Shown one piece after another: positions 56,701 to 63,733 of a stretch of DNA of 64,000 bases. The stretch covers positions 1 to 64,000 of the forward strand of contig NZ_NIHD01000007.1 of assembly GCF_002806975.1 (NCBI RefSeq), given 5' to 3'. The notes under the pieces were generated by a model that saw nothing but the letters and a program-made list of their open reading frames with translations, had not been told where the DNA came from and did not search any database. Both the position numbers and the translations under genes were made by a program. Within the stretch, counting starts at the first letter, position 1. Each line of letters starts with the position of its first letter. The DNA comes from Marinobacter aromaticivorans (GTDB lineage: Bacteria > Pseudomonadota > Gammaproteobacteria > Pseudomonadales > Oleiphilaceae).

Positions 56701-57038
56701 TCTTTTAGTTCATAGTGTCCGCCTCCAGCCCGAACGAATACATCTGAGCCTTTACGAACACAAAAAGAGATGGCAACTGACGACGGAAGCATCTCGTTTG
56801 CCAGTGAGAGAGGGTTCTCAGAATCTGCAGAGAACTCATCGCCACCTCCAGTGTCTGCAGACTCAGGAGTCTCTTCTTGTTGTAGTTGCCCGCGCGTTGA
56901 GCCGACCGGATAAAGAATTCCAGCCAGATAACGGAGGGAGAGACGACCAGATACCTTTTCATCGGGACCATCATAAGGTCCAATCAGCAGGCTCTTGATC
57001 TCTTCAGAGACACGATCTCGTATATCAGCTCGGTTCAT
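53757..57038 (-). CDS. DrmA-like SF2 helicase
   Basis: A 1,093-residue superfamily 2 helicase resembling DISARM DrmA. Walker A is WFSTGGGKTEAY at about 446-457, a zinc-type CPNCGTS/CTNDGC pair lies near 561-604, the DExH box is IIQDELHLISG at about 665, SAT-type ASSATVRD follows, and motifs V-VI are ATNMISVGVDIDRLG and EYIQASSRVGR. The N-terminal 400 residues are family-specific and have no motif I can name. ATG 57038 overlaps the upstream NERD-helicase stop as ATGA; the frame is open to 57107. In DISARM, DrmA with DrmB binds and processes non-self DNA. Confidence 0.93.
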   Translation of the reverse strand: MNRADIRDRVSEEIKSLLIGPYDGPDEKVSGRLSLRYLAGILYPVGSTRGQLQQEETPESADTGGGDEFSADSENPLSLANEMLPSSVAISFCVRKGSDVFVRAGGGHYELKEKSPQKWQRHQLPNSQLKVNTDESQRFEVLGGAGEIRVARRESNFSPSTEIITVALLNAHKTTDKENVEATKNIEKRVYQVTLSCRAEGGILPYEDVSSNIDDLEEEVLALQYSQNSVFAVGHGASVSWESNGKLADSVSIDYAPSARVYRPIFDSLQLDDGRAFDSSEVLRLGYLASSDTSKNDAVSKLKAFINFYGEWIELQKAISVPPRYERSRDHLISEMSKCFDRMHRSVDLLEQREDCWQAFQLANAAMLIQMDQNDRINTLRSARSSEGKSWPIPADEAIHPGDNTTPDQLPNSWRPFQLAFFLLTMFDLEHPEEEDASTVDLIWFSTGGGKTEAYLLLAAYELIRRRHRFADPDIGSGTGVITRYTLRFLTADQFARTGSLICALEKLRQSGEYKLGGAPFSLGLYAGGSVSYNKISDAEQAISKLQNNPAEDHLFQLDYCPNCGTSLLPSEPKFDENGEPDFSQLGYFIVENQVHVHCTNDGCLFSNSTGLPIKTVDEDIFETPPSFLLGTVDKFANFAFGKREGSIFKGGDGKQAPPSLIIQDELHLISGPLGTIAAVYEGAFDAIIRFQNRALGFGERGPKYIASSATVRDSDTQIQRLLGRSSAIFPPRGISSADSFFSKEDRDLHSSRLYMGIMAQGLNSTSAAHWTAAAMLQAVRGVCESNSLSATEIDFLWSLVCYCNSKRELGLINASTNDEILSRMRVYRAIQGLDETKVKELRKEEVSSQGVKSISETRGNLLIPLSDNRDTPVRDFIPATNMISVGVDIDRLGAMMINGQPKTTAEYIQASSRVGRAPSKRGPGLVLTLYSPSKPRDRSHYEHFRAYHETLYRLVEPTSVTPGSEQALERALHAAIIISLRHSIKSLNNHPRVNSFEEPETKKILDLLKDRLLAAYPDPLHQSHERETILRLYEQVICHWHHLAEDFTDLVYYSKSRGDHSLMSDFSGKHSSGFPTMRSMRSVDVSIPMKFR

Positions 57039-58630
57039 TGATTCGATTCCTGCAACCGCATGGCTTGCTTCATTAATGAATCTTTGTTTTTGGTCATGAC
57101 GAAACATATTGCTCGTGCTCGTGACACGCTTTTGTAGAGATAGTCTTTTAGATCAGAGTCTTCTATCTGCTGAGGAACCCAGGCATACACAACTTCTGAC
57201 TCAAGCCCTTTAAAACTCTCCGAATCGCTTACCAGAAGGTTTGCATTCAGGGCTTCCTTACCGAAAGTGCTTGAATTGAACTCGCCAGCAAAACCTTCTG
57301 GGTAGATAATTACCGTAGACTCTGTCGGTGAATCACCAAGAACTGGGTTCGAAGCTACTTGCTCAAGCAAGCTAGAGAACCTGTGCTCGTTTTCGATGAG
57401 GACCTCAGGCCCGGCTCCGGCCATTACGGTCTCACCCATTCGGGCGTGACAGATGGCTTCCAGCCACCGAACGACATTCGGGGTATTCCTGACATTGCGC
57501 TTCAGCGGAAAGATCGAATTGTTTCCCGTCAGGCCCTTGATGAACTCGAAGACCTCTTCAGACATGTGAAGCTTCGCGCCGAGTTGATTTTGGAAGTCGC
57601 CAAACCAACGCCAGCGCGAGCTTTCCATCCCACCTCGTAGTTTCTTGTCGAGCTCATGAAGGGTTTGCTCGTCACATAAATCTTGTCCTTCGTCCACATA
57701 GAGAATGTCGAATCGATTATCTTCGACGTTTGCTAAATCCTCGGGTCCCAGTATGCAAACATCTACATCTTTGAGGAGCTGTTGGAGCTTTGAACGCAGC
57801 TTCTCCGGGCGTGTGAGAATCAGAACCGCCTTCCCGGCAAGAACGTCTTTTCTAACTAGGTGAATGAGCACGAAAGTCTTTCCTGTACCCGCGCCACCAT
57901 CGATTAGCAGACGGTCAAAGCTTTCCAGAGTATCGAGGAGTCTGTATTGCTCTTCCGTCAGCTCATGTTGAGACTTTAAGAGGAAGTTCCTTGCCCCGGC
58001 GGGATAGGATTGCTCCAGACTTGGTCTTAATTTGTTAGCAATGAACTCAACCTCTTGCTTGGAAAGTCCTGGGCTTTGGGCTCGTCGTTTTGTTGGCGTG
58101 AGGTGGTAGTCCTTTGTCTCTTCGAGCCGTTTCATAAGCCCATCGGCCGTGAACTCTTGGTCTCCTAAAACGACTTCTCGAGGTAGTTCAGGGCAGTTTA
58201 GCGTTTGCAGGCTCGACTCGTCATTTTGGAACAGCGCCACCATAAAGGCGCAGTCGACGCGTCCTCTAAGCTCCGGAAAATATTTGAAAAGCCAATTGTC
58301 GCGCCAGTAAAGAGTAGCGTCTTTCGCTTGGACATATGGCGACTTCTTTTTCGTATAGGCAATATTCATGTTGGATTTATGGACTCGCCAATCGCCCTCT
58401 CGGCTCGACAAAAAGCCGGTTTTGACCTCAACTCCGTAAATACAGGTTTGCGTTAAGATTAGAAAGTCTATCTCGTACCAGCTTTGTTTCTTATCTCCCC
58501 TTAGATTCTGGCTATGCAGCGCAATACTCTTTTCGGGGAAGTGCACTTTTTGCAGAATCTCAAAGAAACGATGCTCTGCCTGATTCCCAGGCTTCTGACC
58601 GTCCCAAATGTAAGAAGGAATGATCTTCAT
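57035..58630 (-). CDS. NERD-nuclease/SF1 helicase fusion
   Basis: A 531-residue protein. Residues 15-125 form a NERD domain with the PD-(D/E)xK pattern: Glu in AEHRFFEIL, D55 in YEIDFLIL and E68-V-K70 in VEVKTG. Residues 225-531 are an SF1 helicase: Walker A DGGAGTGKT (244-252), Walker B VDEGQDL (312-318), a YSDSESFKGLES motif V-like and YKSVSRARAICFVMT motif VI. Probably a DNA-nicking or cutting enzyme driven by ATP. First gene of the six-gene operon, coupled to DrmA by a 4-bp overlap. Confidence 0.9.
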   Translation of the reverse strand: MKIIPSYIWDGQKPGNQAEHRFFEILQKVHFPEKSIALHSQNLRGDKKQSWYEIDFLILTQTCIYGVEVKTGFLSSREGDWRVHKSNMNIAYTKKKSPYVQAKDATLYWRDNWLFKYFPELRGRVDCAFMVALFQNDESSLQTLNCPELPREVVLGDQEFTADGLMKRLEETKDYHLTPTKRRAQSPGLSKQEVEFIANKLRPSLEQSYPAGARNFLLKSQHELTEEQYRLLDTLESFDRLLIDGGAGTGKTFVLIHLVRKDVLAGKAVLILTRPEKLRSKLQQLLKDVDVCILGPEDLANVEDNRFDILYVDEGQDLCDEQTLHELDKKLRGGMESSRWRWFGDFQNQLGAKLHMSEEVFEFIKGLTGNNSIFPLKRNVRNTPNVVRWLEAICHARMGETVMAGAGPEVLIENEHRFSSLLEQVASNPVLGDSPTESTVIIYPEGFAGEFNSSTFGKEALNANLLVSDSESFKGLESEVVYAWVPQQIEDSDLKDYLYKSVSRARAICFVMTKNKDSLMKQAMRLQESNQ

Positions 58631-59039
58631 AAAAGTAGTTGCCTATCCATCTTCAGGGGAGCACATCTGCTCTGACGTGCGTGGAGTTTGGTATCAATTA
58701 CAATCTAATGTTGGCGATAGGAGGACTGCTCGCCTTTACGGGAAATCCTTTGAAGCTTGAGAAGGCGATTGCCAGGGGGCGCCAGGATGGGGTAACCCTG
58801 TGGGCACATCGATTTGAGAGGATGTGATACGTTGAGAGCGAATACTGCTTTTCCATGCGAAGTGCTCTATTCAAGAGATACCAGTTATTGCATTTAATAC
58901 AATAGGCTACATCAATTTGATAGTGTAGAGCTTAGAGTAGTTTGCTTATAAGATTTTTGCAATATTCCAAGTATTGGGCAGTCTTGAGGTAAGTTCTGCT
59001 CAATGTATGAAGGGAGCGGAGCAAAGAATAGGCAAGCAA
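58631..59039. other. 409-bp AT-rich spacer upstream of DISARM-like operon
   Basis: Lies between the operon start (58630) and the 3' end of the TIGR04255 module (59040), both read from the minus strand. It must contain the operon promoter and the module's terminator. A 62-codon plus-strand frame (58639-58827) has no family look. Stretches near 58880-58960 are rich in A and T. No clear hairpin with U-run or operator was identified. Confidence 0.5.
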
Positions 59040-59636
59040 CTAGCCTCTTTCAAGCCCCTCATGCAAACGACAGAAATGAAATGATAACTTAAATAAAAAT
59101 AAGTAGTGACCGATCTGGCTTAAGCTAAAAGAACGCTTTTCTTCGGCTGGCGGCAGCAGGTCCACTGGGATCGAGTGCAAATCGTCTAACAAAGCAATTG
59201 AGTCCTGAGCTAGCCCAGCACCCATTGGCAAAAATACAATGTTTGTCACCCGCTGAGCTCGAATCTCTTGAAATTTTGATTCGATTTTCGCGGCACCAAC
59301 TCCGGCCGACTGCAAGAAGCTTTCAAACACTGACAAAGCGATGATAGGAGCGAAAGTTACTTTCGATGGGAGGTCTCTGCGATTTTCGGGTGCAATATCA
59401 CATGTGTTGGACAGGATGATTCCTGAAACCGATGCTTGCTCCATACTTCGAATCTCGACTATCGGGAGAGAATCAGCTCCATCACCCTGAATCCACTGAC
59501 TTTCATCAGTTTCAGAGAACAATGCTACATTCCTGCCTTCGAGAAAGCTTTTTAACTCTTTGAGGAAACCCTCCGCACGATCATCGATCAAGTACGGAGG
59601 AACCTGCCTAGCTAAATCTTCCGCTGAAAAAGCCAT
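59040..59636 (-). CDS. Unknown protein (198 aa), last gene of TIGR04255 module
   Basis: A 198-residue protein I cannot name. It begins MAFSAEDLARQVPPYLIDD; a central strand GIILSNTCDIAPENRR carries a Cys-Asp pair of a kind I associate with proteins of unknown function in defence islands, and VFLPMGAGLAQDSIALLDD follows. Starts 3 bp after the preceding 111-aa gene. No membrane segment or classical nuclease motif. Probably co-expressed with the two upstream genes. Confidence 0.65.
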   Translation of the reverse strand: MAFSAEDLARQVPPYLIDDRAEGFLKELKSFLEGRNVALFSETDESQWIQGDGADSLPIVEIRSMEQASVSGIILSNTCDIAPENRRDLPSKVTFAPIIALSVFESFLQSAGVGAAKIESKFQEIRAQRVTNIVFLPMGAGLAQDSIALLDDLHSIPVDLLPPAEEKRSFSLSQIGHYLFLFKLSFHFCRLHEGLERG

Positions 59637-59639
59637 AAG

Positions 59640-59975
59640 TTAAGAACGGGTATACATGTCCCAAAGGTTCTTATGAAGAACCTCCTCAAACTCGGCTCCC
59701 AGAGTTGTCTGTTCTGAAGCAAACCTATCAAATAACTTCTTTACCTCACCCTCAAACTGCCGACCAGCATCTACGGATGATAGGTAATCAGTATTTGCGG
59801 CATAGGTACCATCTGAAATATCGACATACGGAACCTGAGGCAAAGCGTCATAAAACTCCTGCTCAGTTTCCATGGCAGCCGCTCCAGAAGCCCCTCCCAT
59901 CAATGCACCTGCGATTATCACCGGGGCAAAGCTAGGCGTCCGACTGGTCAATTCCATAGAGTATCCATTACTCAT
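59640..59975 (-). CDS. Unknown small protein with hydrophobic Gly/Ala stretch (111 aa)
   Basis: A 111-residue protein starting MSNGYSMEL (frame open to 59996). Residues about 15-35 (FAPVIIAGALMGGASGAAA) are hydrophobic and Gly/Ala-rich, a possible short membrane or packing helix; the rest is acidic and helical (FEGEVKKLFDRFASEQTTLG). Overlaps the upstream TIGR04255 gene by 8 bp and is followed after 3 bp by the 198-aa gene. Not recognised. Confidence 0.6.
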   Translation of the reverse strand: MSNGYSMELTSRTPSFAPVIIAGALMGGASGAAAMETEQEFYDALPQVPYVDISDGTYAANTDYLSSVDAGRQFEGEVKKLFDRFASEQTTLGAEFEEVLHKNLWDMYTRS

Positions 59976-60732
59976 AAGAGGGCTCCAAATATTCAATGGT
60001 TTCGCTTTTCAAACACTCAAAAAACATCGCCTTGTTTTCGGCGTGAAGATTATCGAGCATATCCGGGAGCGATTCACTTAACCGTTCCCAATTTTCGAAC
60101 CGTACCGGCGAAAGAGAATCAACATCTACGATTGCTCCCTTACGCTCACTCGAAGAATCGCGGGCGCGCACACCTGCTGGAGCTCCAATCGCTACAACGT
60201 GAAGAGCATGGTCACCAGGAATTTCCATGCGAAGATTGAAGCTTTCGTTCTTCAACTTATGCTTGCCAATTTCAACACTTACGTTCAGCCGATTAAGCTG
60301 CTCACCCACAGAACTGCCCGGGATTAAATCAACGTATTTAAGAGCGATTCTTTCAACCGATACTGCAACCTCTGATTCCTTTATTACAGCCACAACGTCC
60401 ATGATTTTCTGCCTAAACTCTGACCATCCACGGTACGGAATCTTGCATGCCACCCCAACGCTGTGATCACTAATTATCAGGACGTAGTTATCCCAATGGA
60501 TTCTTAGCAAAGGCTGGTAACGCATTCCGTGTTCGCGTCGTCTCACTTCCGCTGGCATATCGTAAAGCGGCAAACGCTCGATCGCCTTTTCTCCGCCCTT
60601 AAGACCAAGTTGCTTCATGAACATCCCGGGAAGCACCACTGACGCCATGGTTGAGGGAAGAAACCTCATTTCGAAAACCACGTCTACCAGCGGCTCCTTG
60701 CCAAGCTTAGAAGGCAGCTTCGATACAGACAT
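59968..60732 (-). CDS. TIGR04255 family protein
   Basis: A 254-residue protein with the TIGR04255 opening KLPSKLGKEPLVDVVFEMRF and a mid-segment VGVACKIPYRGWSEFRQKIMDVVAVI, then VERIALKYVDLIPG. This family is sporadic and mostly found in mobile or defence regions; its function is unsettled. Start ATG 60732 is preferred over 60789. First of three overlapping minus-strand genes near the right island end. Confidence 0.82.
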   Translation of the reverse strand: MSVSKLPSKLGKEPLVDVVFEMRFLPSTMASVVLPGMFMKQLGLKGGEKAIERLPLYDMPAEVRRREHGMRYQPLLRIHWDNYVLIISDHSVGVACKIPYRGWSEFRQKIMDVVAVIKESEVAVSVERIALKYVDLIPGSSVGEQLNRLNVSVEIGKHKLKNESFNLRMEIPGDHALHVVAIGAPAGVRARDSSSERKGAIVDVDSLSPVRFENWERLSESLPDMLDNLHAENKAMFFECLKSETIEYLEPSYE

Positions 60733-61015
60733 AATACGTTGGGGCTTCCTTAGGCGATGAGATTCGAATTTGGTTCCATTAAACGTCAATCTAGTACTTC
60801 CGATACGCTTATACCAGTTTTACCGTTGGAACCCATCAAAAGGGCTTCGTAGTATACGGGTCCTTGCATAATTAGGCCAATTGCCCCGCATGGCATTTCA
60901 GTTCGAACATATAACCATTGCGCGAATTGGCATCGAATGGGACACTGGAGTGGTACAATCACAATCTCATAAAATCCGTAAGTATTTGTTTTTTTGCGCC
61001 ACTAATCGGTCGTTC
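60733..61015. other. 283-bp spacer before attR
   Basis: Between the TIGR04255 start (minus) and attR. It must contain the module's promoter. A run of T's (60988-60995) and AT-rich sequence are visible, but no integrase, excisionase or other gene. Confidence 0.5.
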
Positions 61016-61071
61016 TGAACTCTGGGTTCAAGGGCTACATCCGATAACGGCAGCCCGGGAAGCTTTATTTT
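61016..61071 (+). repeat. attR: 56-bp direct repeat at the right island end
   Basis: Identical to 42658-42713. Its last bases provide the first bases of the fau TTG codon and its GGGAAG segment lies at ribosome-site distance, so the right copy restores the fau leader. Confidence 0.95.
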
Positions 61072-61726
61072 GAGCCAGTACACCGACTCACTCTCTTCTG
61101 AACCCGTTTTGACCTCCTTGTCCCGTAATGAACTGCGCAAAGAATTGCGTCAGCGCAGGCGCAGGCTCACGCCCCGGGAGCAGGAACAGGCCTCTGCTTC
61201 ACTTGCCCTGAATCTGGCCAGGAATCCGGATTTACACCGGGCCAGACACATCGCCATCTACCTGCCCAACGACGGAGAGATTGATCCGCACCCCTACATG
61301 GCCATGGCCCGTCCCAGGGGCGTTCAGTTTTATCTTCCCGTGCTGCATCCGGTTTACCCGGGCAAGCTGGTTTTCAGCCCCTACTACGACGGTGTGGAGC
61401 TGACCGCCAATCGCTTTGGCATTCCCGAACCCGCGTTCAGCAAGGGGCTCAGGCGACCCGCCTGGGCGCTGGATGCCGTGTTGTTTCCACTGGTGGGCTT
61501 TGACAAATACGGTGGGCGACTTGGCATGGGAGGGGGATTCTACGATCGCACGTTCGCATTCAGCCGGCTGCGCCCTGGACTGGCGCCGAAGCTGATTGGC
61601 CTGGCCCATGATTTCCAGAAAGTAGGGAGGCTAGCTGTCGAACCCTGGGATGTGCCACTTCATAGCGTGGTGACGGACAGACAGGTTTACCGGGTAAAAC
61701 AGGGCGCAGGGCCGCCGGAGGGTTAG
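61070..61726 (+). CDS. fau: 5-formyltetrahydrofolate cyclo-ligase
   Basis: A 218-residue YgfA/Fau protein, which converts 5-formyl-THF to methenyl-THF with ATP. Family segments are ELRKELRQRRRRLTPREQEQA, broken as ELRKELRQRRR, IAIYLPNDGEIDP, FPLVGFDKYGGRLGMGGGFYDRTF with the GMGGGFYDR loop, and DVPLHSVVTDR. Start TTG 61070 has GGGAAG 9 bases upstream, inside the 6S repeat. In relatives fau follows ssrS directly, often on one transcript; here the island intervenes and supplies only the repeat copy, not the ssrS promoter. Confidence 0.93.
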   Translation: MSQYTDSLSSEPVLTSLSRNELRKELRQRRRRLTPREQEQASASLALNLARNPDLHRARHIAIYLPNDGEIDPHPYMAMARPRGVQFYLPVLHPVYPGKLVFSPYYDGVELTANRFGIPEPAFSKGLRRPAWALDAVLFPLVGFDKYGGRLGMGGGFYDRTFAFSRLRPGLAPKLIGLAHDFQKVGRLAVEPWDVPLHSVVTDRQVYRVKQGAGPPEG

Positions 61727-61884
61727 CGGGTCCTGCTCGCGTAGGCGGAATCTGCCGCAAACGAGCTGCTCGTCAGGGCTGATGGCCTGTCTTCCGAAGC
61801 CTGAAGCGAAGTAAATCCGGTAACCACCAGGCCAACCGCGAAAATCAATACTATTGCGCGGATAATATCAGGCTTGCCACCCAT
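61723..61884 (-). CDS. Small single-helix membrane protein (53 aa)
   Basis: Starts MGGKPDIIRAIVLIFAVGLVV with one membrane helix then a polar Ser/Ala-rich tail ending SRTR. AGGA lies about 10 bases upstream. Its 3' end overlaps the fau 3' end by 4 bp, convergently. No family recognised; support is start signal and composition only. Confidence 0.5.
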   Translation of the reverse strand: MGGKPDIIRAIVLIFAVGLVVTGFTSLQASEDRPSALTSSSFAADSAYASRTR

Positions 61885-62062
61885 GTCGCGTATTCCTGTT
61901 CCCAATTACCAAGTGAATTCTTACCAAGTGAAATCTGCGAGAAATCAGCCAAATAGTCCTGACTTCAAGAATTTGAGAAAAGACTAACACGCATTCCGAG
62001 TTTTACAATTTTTGACAGATTAAAATTCAGTAAGAAAACCAGCGGACGAGCGGCCCGGATCA

Positions 62063-63598
62063 TCAGCAAACCTTGCCGTTACCTGCCCCCAGGAACAGCT
62101 GGTAGGCCTCATTATCGGTCATGTTTTCATAACGGAAGCCTACCTTCTCCAGCATCGCCTCAAAGTCTTTTACTTCATCGTCCTCTACCTGGGCCCCCAG
62201 CAGTACACGGCTGTATGCCGCACCGTGATTGCGGTAGTGGAACATGGAAATATTCCAGCGTGTCCCAAGAGACATCAAGAACTTTAACAAGGCTCCCGGG
62301 CGCTCGGGGAACTCGAACTGGAACACCTTCTCGTTGGTTATGGTAGGTGCGTGGCCGCCAACCATGTGACGAATGTGCTGCTTGGCCAGATCACTGTCAG
62401 TAAGATCGACAACCGCGTAGCCATTTTCGCGCAGGTCCTGTACCAGTTCATCCCGGCCAAGGCCGCCGGCCTGGATCTGGATGCCCACGAAGATGGTGGC
62501 CGAGATGGCATCTGCGTAACGGTAATTGAATTCGGTGATACTGCGCTTGTGCAGAGCGTTGATAAACGTCTTGAACGCCCCCGGCTTCTCGGGAATAGTG
62601 ACCGCGAGGATGGCCTCGCGCTTTTCACCGATTTCCGTACGCTCGGAAATGTAGCGCAGGCGATCGAAGTTCATATTGGCGCCGCTCAGGGTGGCGATCA
62701 GGTTTTCATTCTCTATCTTTTCCCGCTCCACGTATTTCTTGATACCGGCCACACCCAGTGCACCTGCGGGCTCGGAAATCGAGCGCGTATCTTCGAAGAT
62801 GTCCTTGATAGCCGCACAGATCTCGTCCGTAGAGACGGTGATCACCTCGTCCACGTGGTCCTTGCAGATCTCCCAGGGGTGTTTGCCGATCTGTTTTACC
62901 GCTACGCCGTCGGCAAAAATACCCACTTCGTCCAGAACCACCCGCTTGCCAGCCTTCATGGCAGCCTGAAGACAGTTGGAATCTTCCGGCTCCACACCAA
63001 TCACTTTGATTTCAGGCCGTAAATACTTTATGTACGCGGCCATACCGGCAATCAGACCGCCGCCACCCACACAGATAAATACCGCATGAATGGGCCTGCT
63101 GAACTGCCACAGCATCTCCATGGCAACCGTACCCTGCCCGGCTATGACATCCGGGTCATCATAAGGCGGTATGTAGGTGTAACCATGCTTTTTGATCAGT
63201 TCGTGGGCATGAGCAGCAGCCTCATCGAAAGCATCGCCTTTGAGCACTACTCGCGCGCCATGATCCCGCACCGAACGCACTTTGATTTCCGGCGTTGTTT
63301 GCGGCATCACGATGACGGCTTTGATCCCCAGATTTTTAGCCGCAAGCGCCACACCCTGTGCGTGGTTGCCGGCGGAGGCGCAGATAACACCCTTGGCTTT
63401 CTGCTCTTCTGACAACTGCGCAATCCGGTTGTAAGCGCCGCGAATCTTGAAGGAAAACACCGGCTGAAGGTCTTCCCGCTTGAGCATAATGTTGTTGCCA
63501 AAGCGCTTGGACAGGCTGCGGGCTTCAGTGAGCGGTGTTTCGATGGCCACGTCATAGACGCGCGCATCGAGAATCTTCTTGATGTAGCGTTGCGGCAT
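62063..63598 (-). CDS. ilvA: Threonine deaminase (biosynthetic)
   Basis: A 511-residue PLP enzyme committing threonine to isoleucine synthesis. The PLP lysine is in PVFSFKIRGAYNR, the Gly-rich phosphate loop in CVGGGGLIAGMA, and the serine-rich CASAGNHAQGVALAA near 70. The last 170 residues contain two ACT-like regulatory repeats (ILAVTIPEKPGAFKTFI and FQFEFPERPGALLKFL), as in the long, isoleucine-inhibited form. Length is normal. Divergent from rpiA. Confidence 0.97.
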   Translation of the reverse strand: MPQRYIKKILDARVYDVAIETPLTEARSLSKRFGNNIMLKREDLQPVFSFKIRGAYNRIAQLSEEQKAKGVICASAGNHAQGVALAAKNLGIKAVIVMPQTTPEIKVRSVRDHGARVVLKGDAFDEAAAHAHELIKKHGYTYIPPYDDPDVIAGQGTVAMEMLWQFSRPIHAVFICVGGGGLIAGMAAYIKYLRPEIKVIGVEPEDSNCLQAAMKAGKRVVLDEVGIFADGVAVKQIGKHPWEICKDHVDEVITVSTDEICAAIKDIFEDTRSISEPAGALGVAGIKKYVEREKIENENLIATLSGANMNFDRLRYISERTEIGEKREAILAVTIPEKPGAFKTFINALHKRSITEFNYRYADAISATIFVGIQIQAGGLGRDELVQDLRENGYAVVDLTDSDLAKQHIRHMVGGHAPTITNEKVFQFEFPERPGALLKFLMSLGTRWNISMFHYRNHGAAYSRVLLGAQVEDDEVKDFEAMLEKVGFRYENMTDNEAYQLFLGAGNGKVC

Positions 63599-63733
63599 GT
63601 TGGTTCCGGTTGCTGATGGATGGTTGAGGAAAACCTACAGTGTAGAAAGTTTGCACGGCAGTCGTCTATAAGCGGGCGCCTCTTAAGCGTTATAATGGCC
63701 CTGAACTCATACGATTTTCATCCGGAGCGCCCA

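Larger units (their letters stand above)
42658..61071. mobile_element. Genomic (defence) island integrated in ssrS
   Basis: An 18.4-kb insert bounded by perfect 56-bp direct repeats (42658-42713 and 61016-61071) that are the 3' part of the 6S RNA gene. It separates ssrS from fau, normally adjacent. Inside are a broken tyrosine integrase next to the left end, a phase-variable-looking locus, a cytosine methyltransferase with a DISARM-like operon, and a TIGR04255 module. Bases inside look richer in A and T than the flanks, and codon use differs. Both ends and the integrase position fit site-specific integration with attL carrying the complete ssrS. Confidence 0.93.

Noticed and set aside
53757..57038. 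Druantia DruE-type helicase
   Set aside because: It has a separate DUF1998 partner and is shorter than DruE; the gene set does not match.
57039..57107. Longer DrmA start at 57107
   Set aside because: ATG 57038 forms an ATGA overlap with the preceding stop and begins like a normal N-terminus.
46617..58630. Classical DISARM (class 1 or 2)
   Set aside because: Class 2 fits the C5-methyltransferase, but no HKD/phospholipase-D protein or other recognised extra subunit is present, so I call it DISARM-like.
58639..58827. 62-codon plus-strand frame
   Set aside because: No family resemblance or good start signal; likely chance in the promoter spacer.
42714..61015. CRISPR array or tRNA attachment site in the island
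   Set aside because: No spaced direct repeats or tRNA cloverleaf was seen; the attachment site is ssrS.
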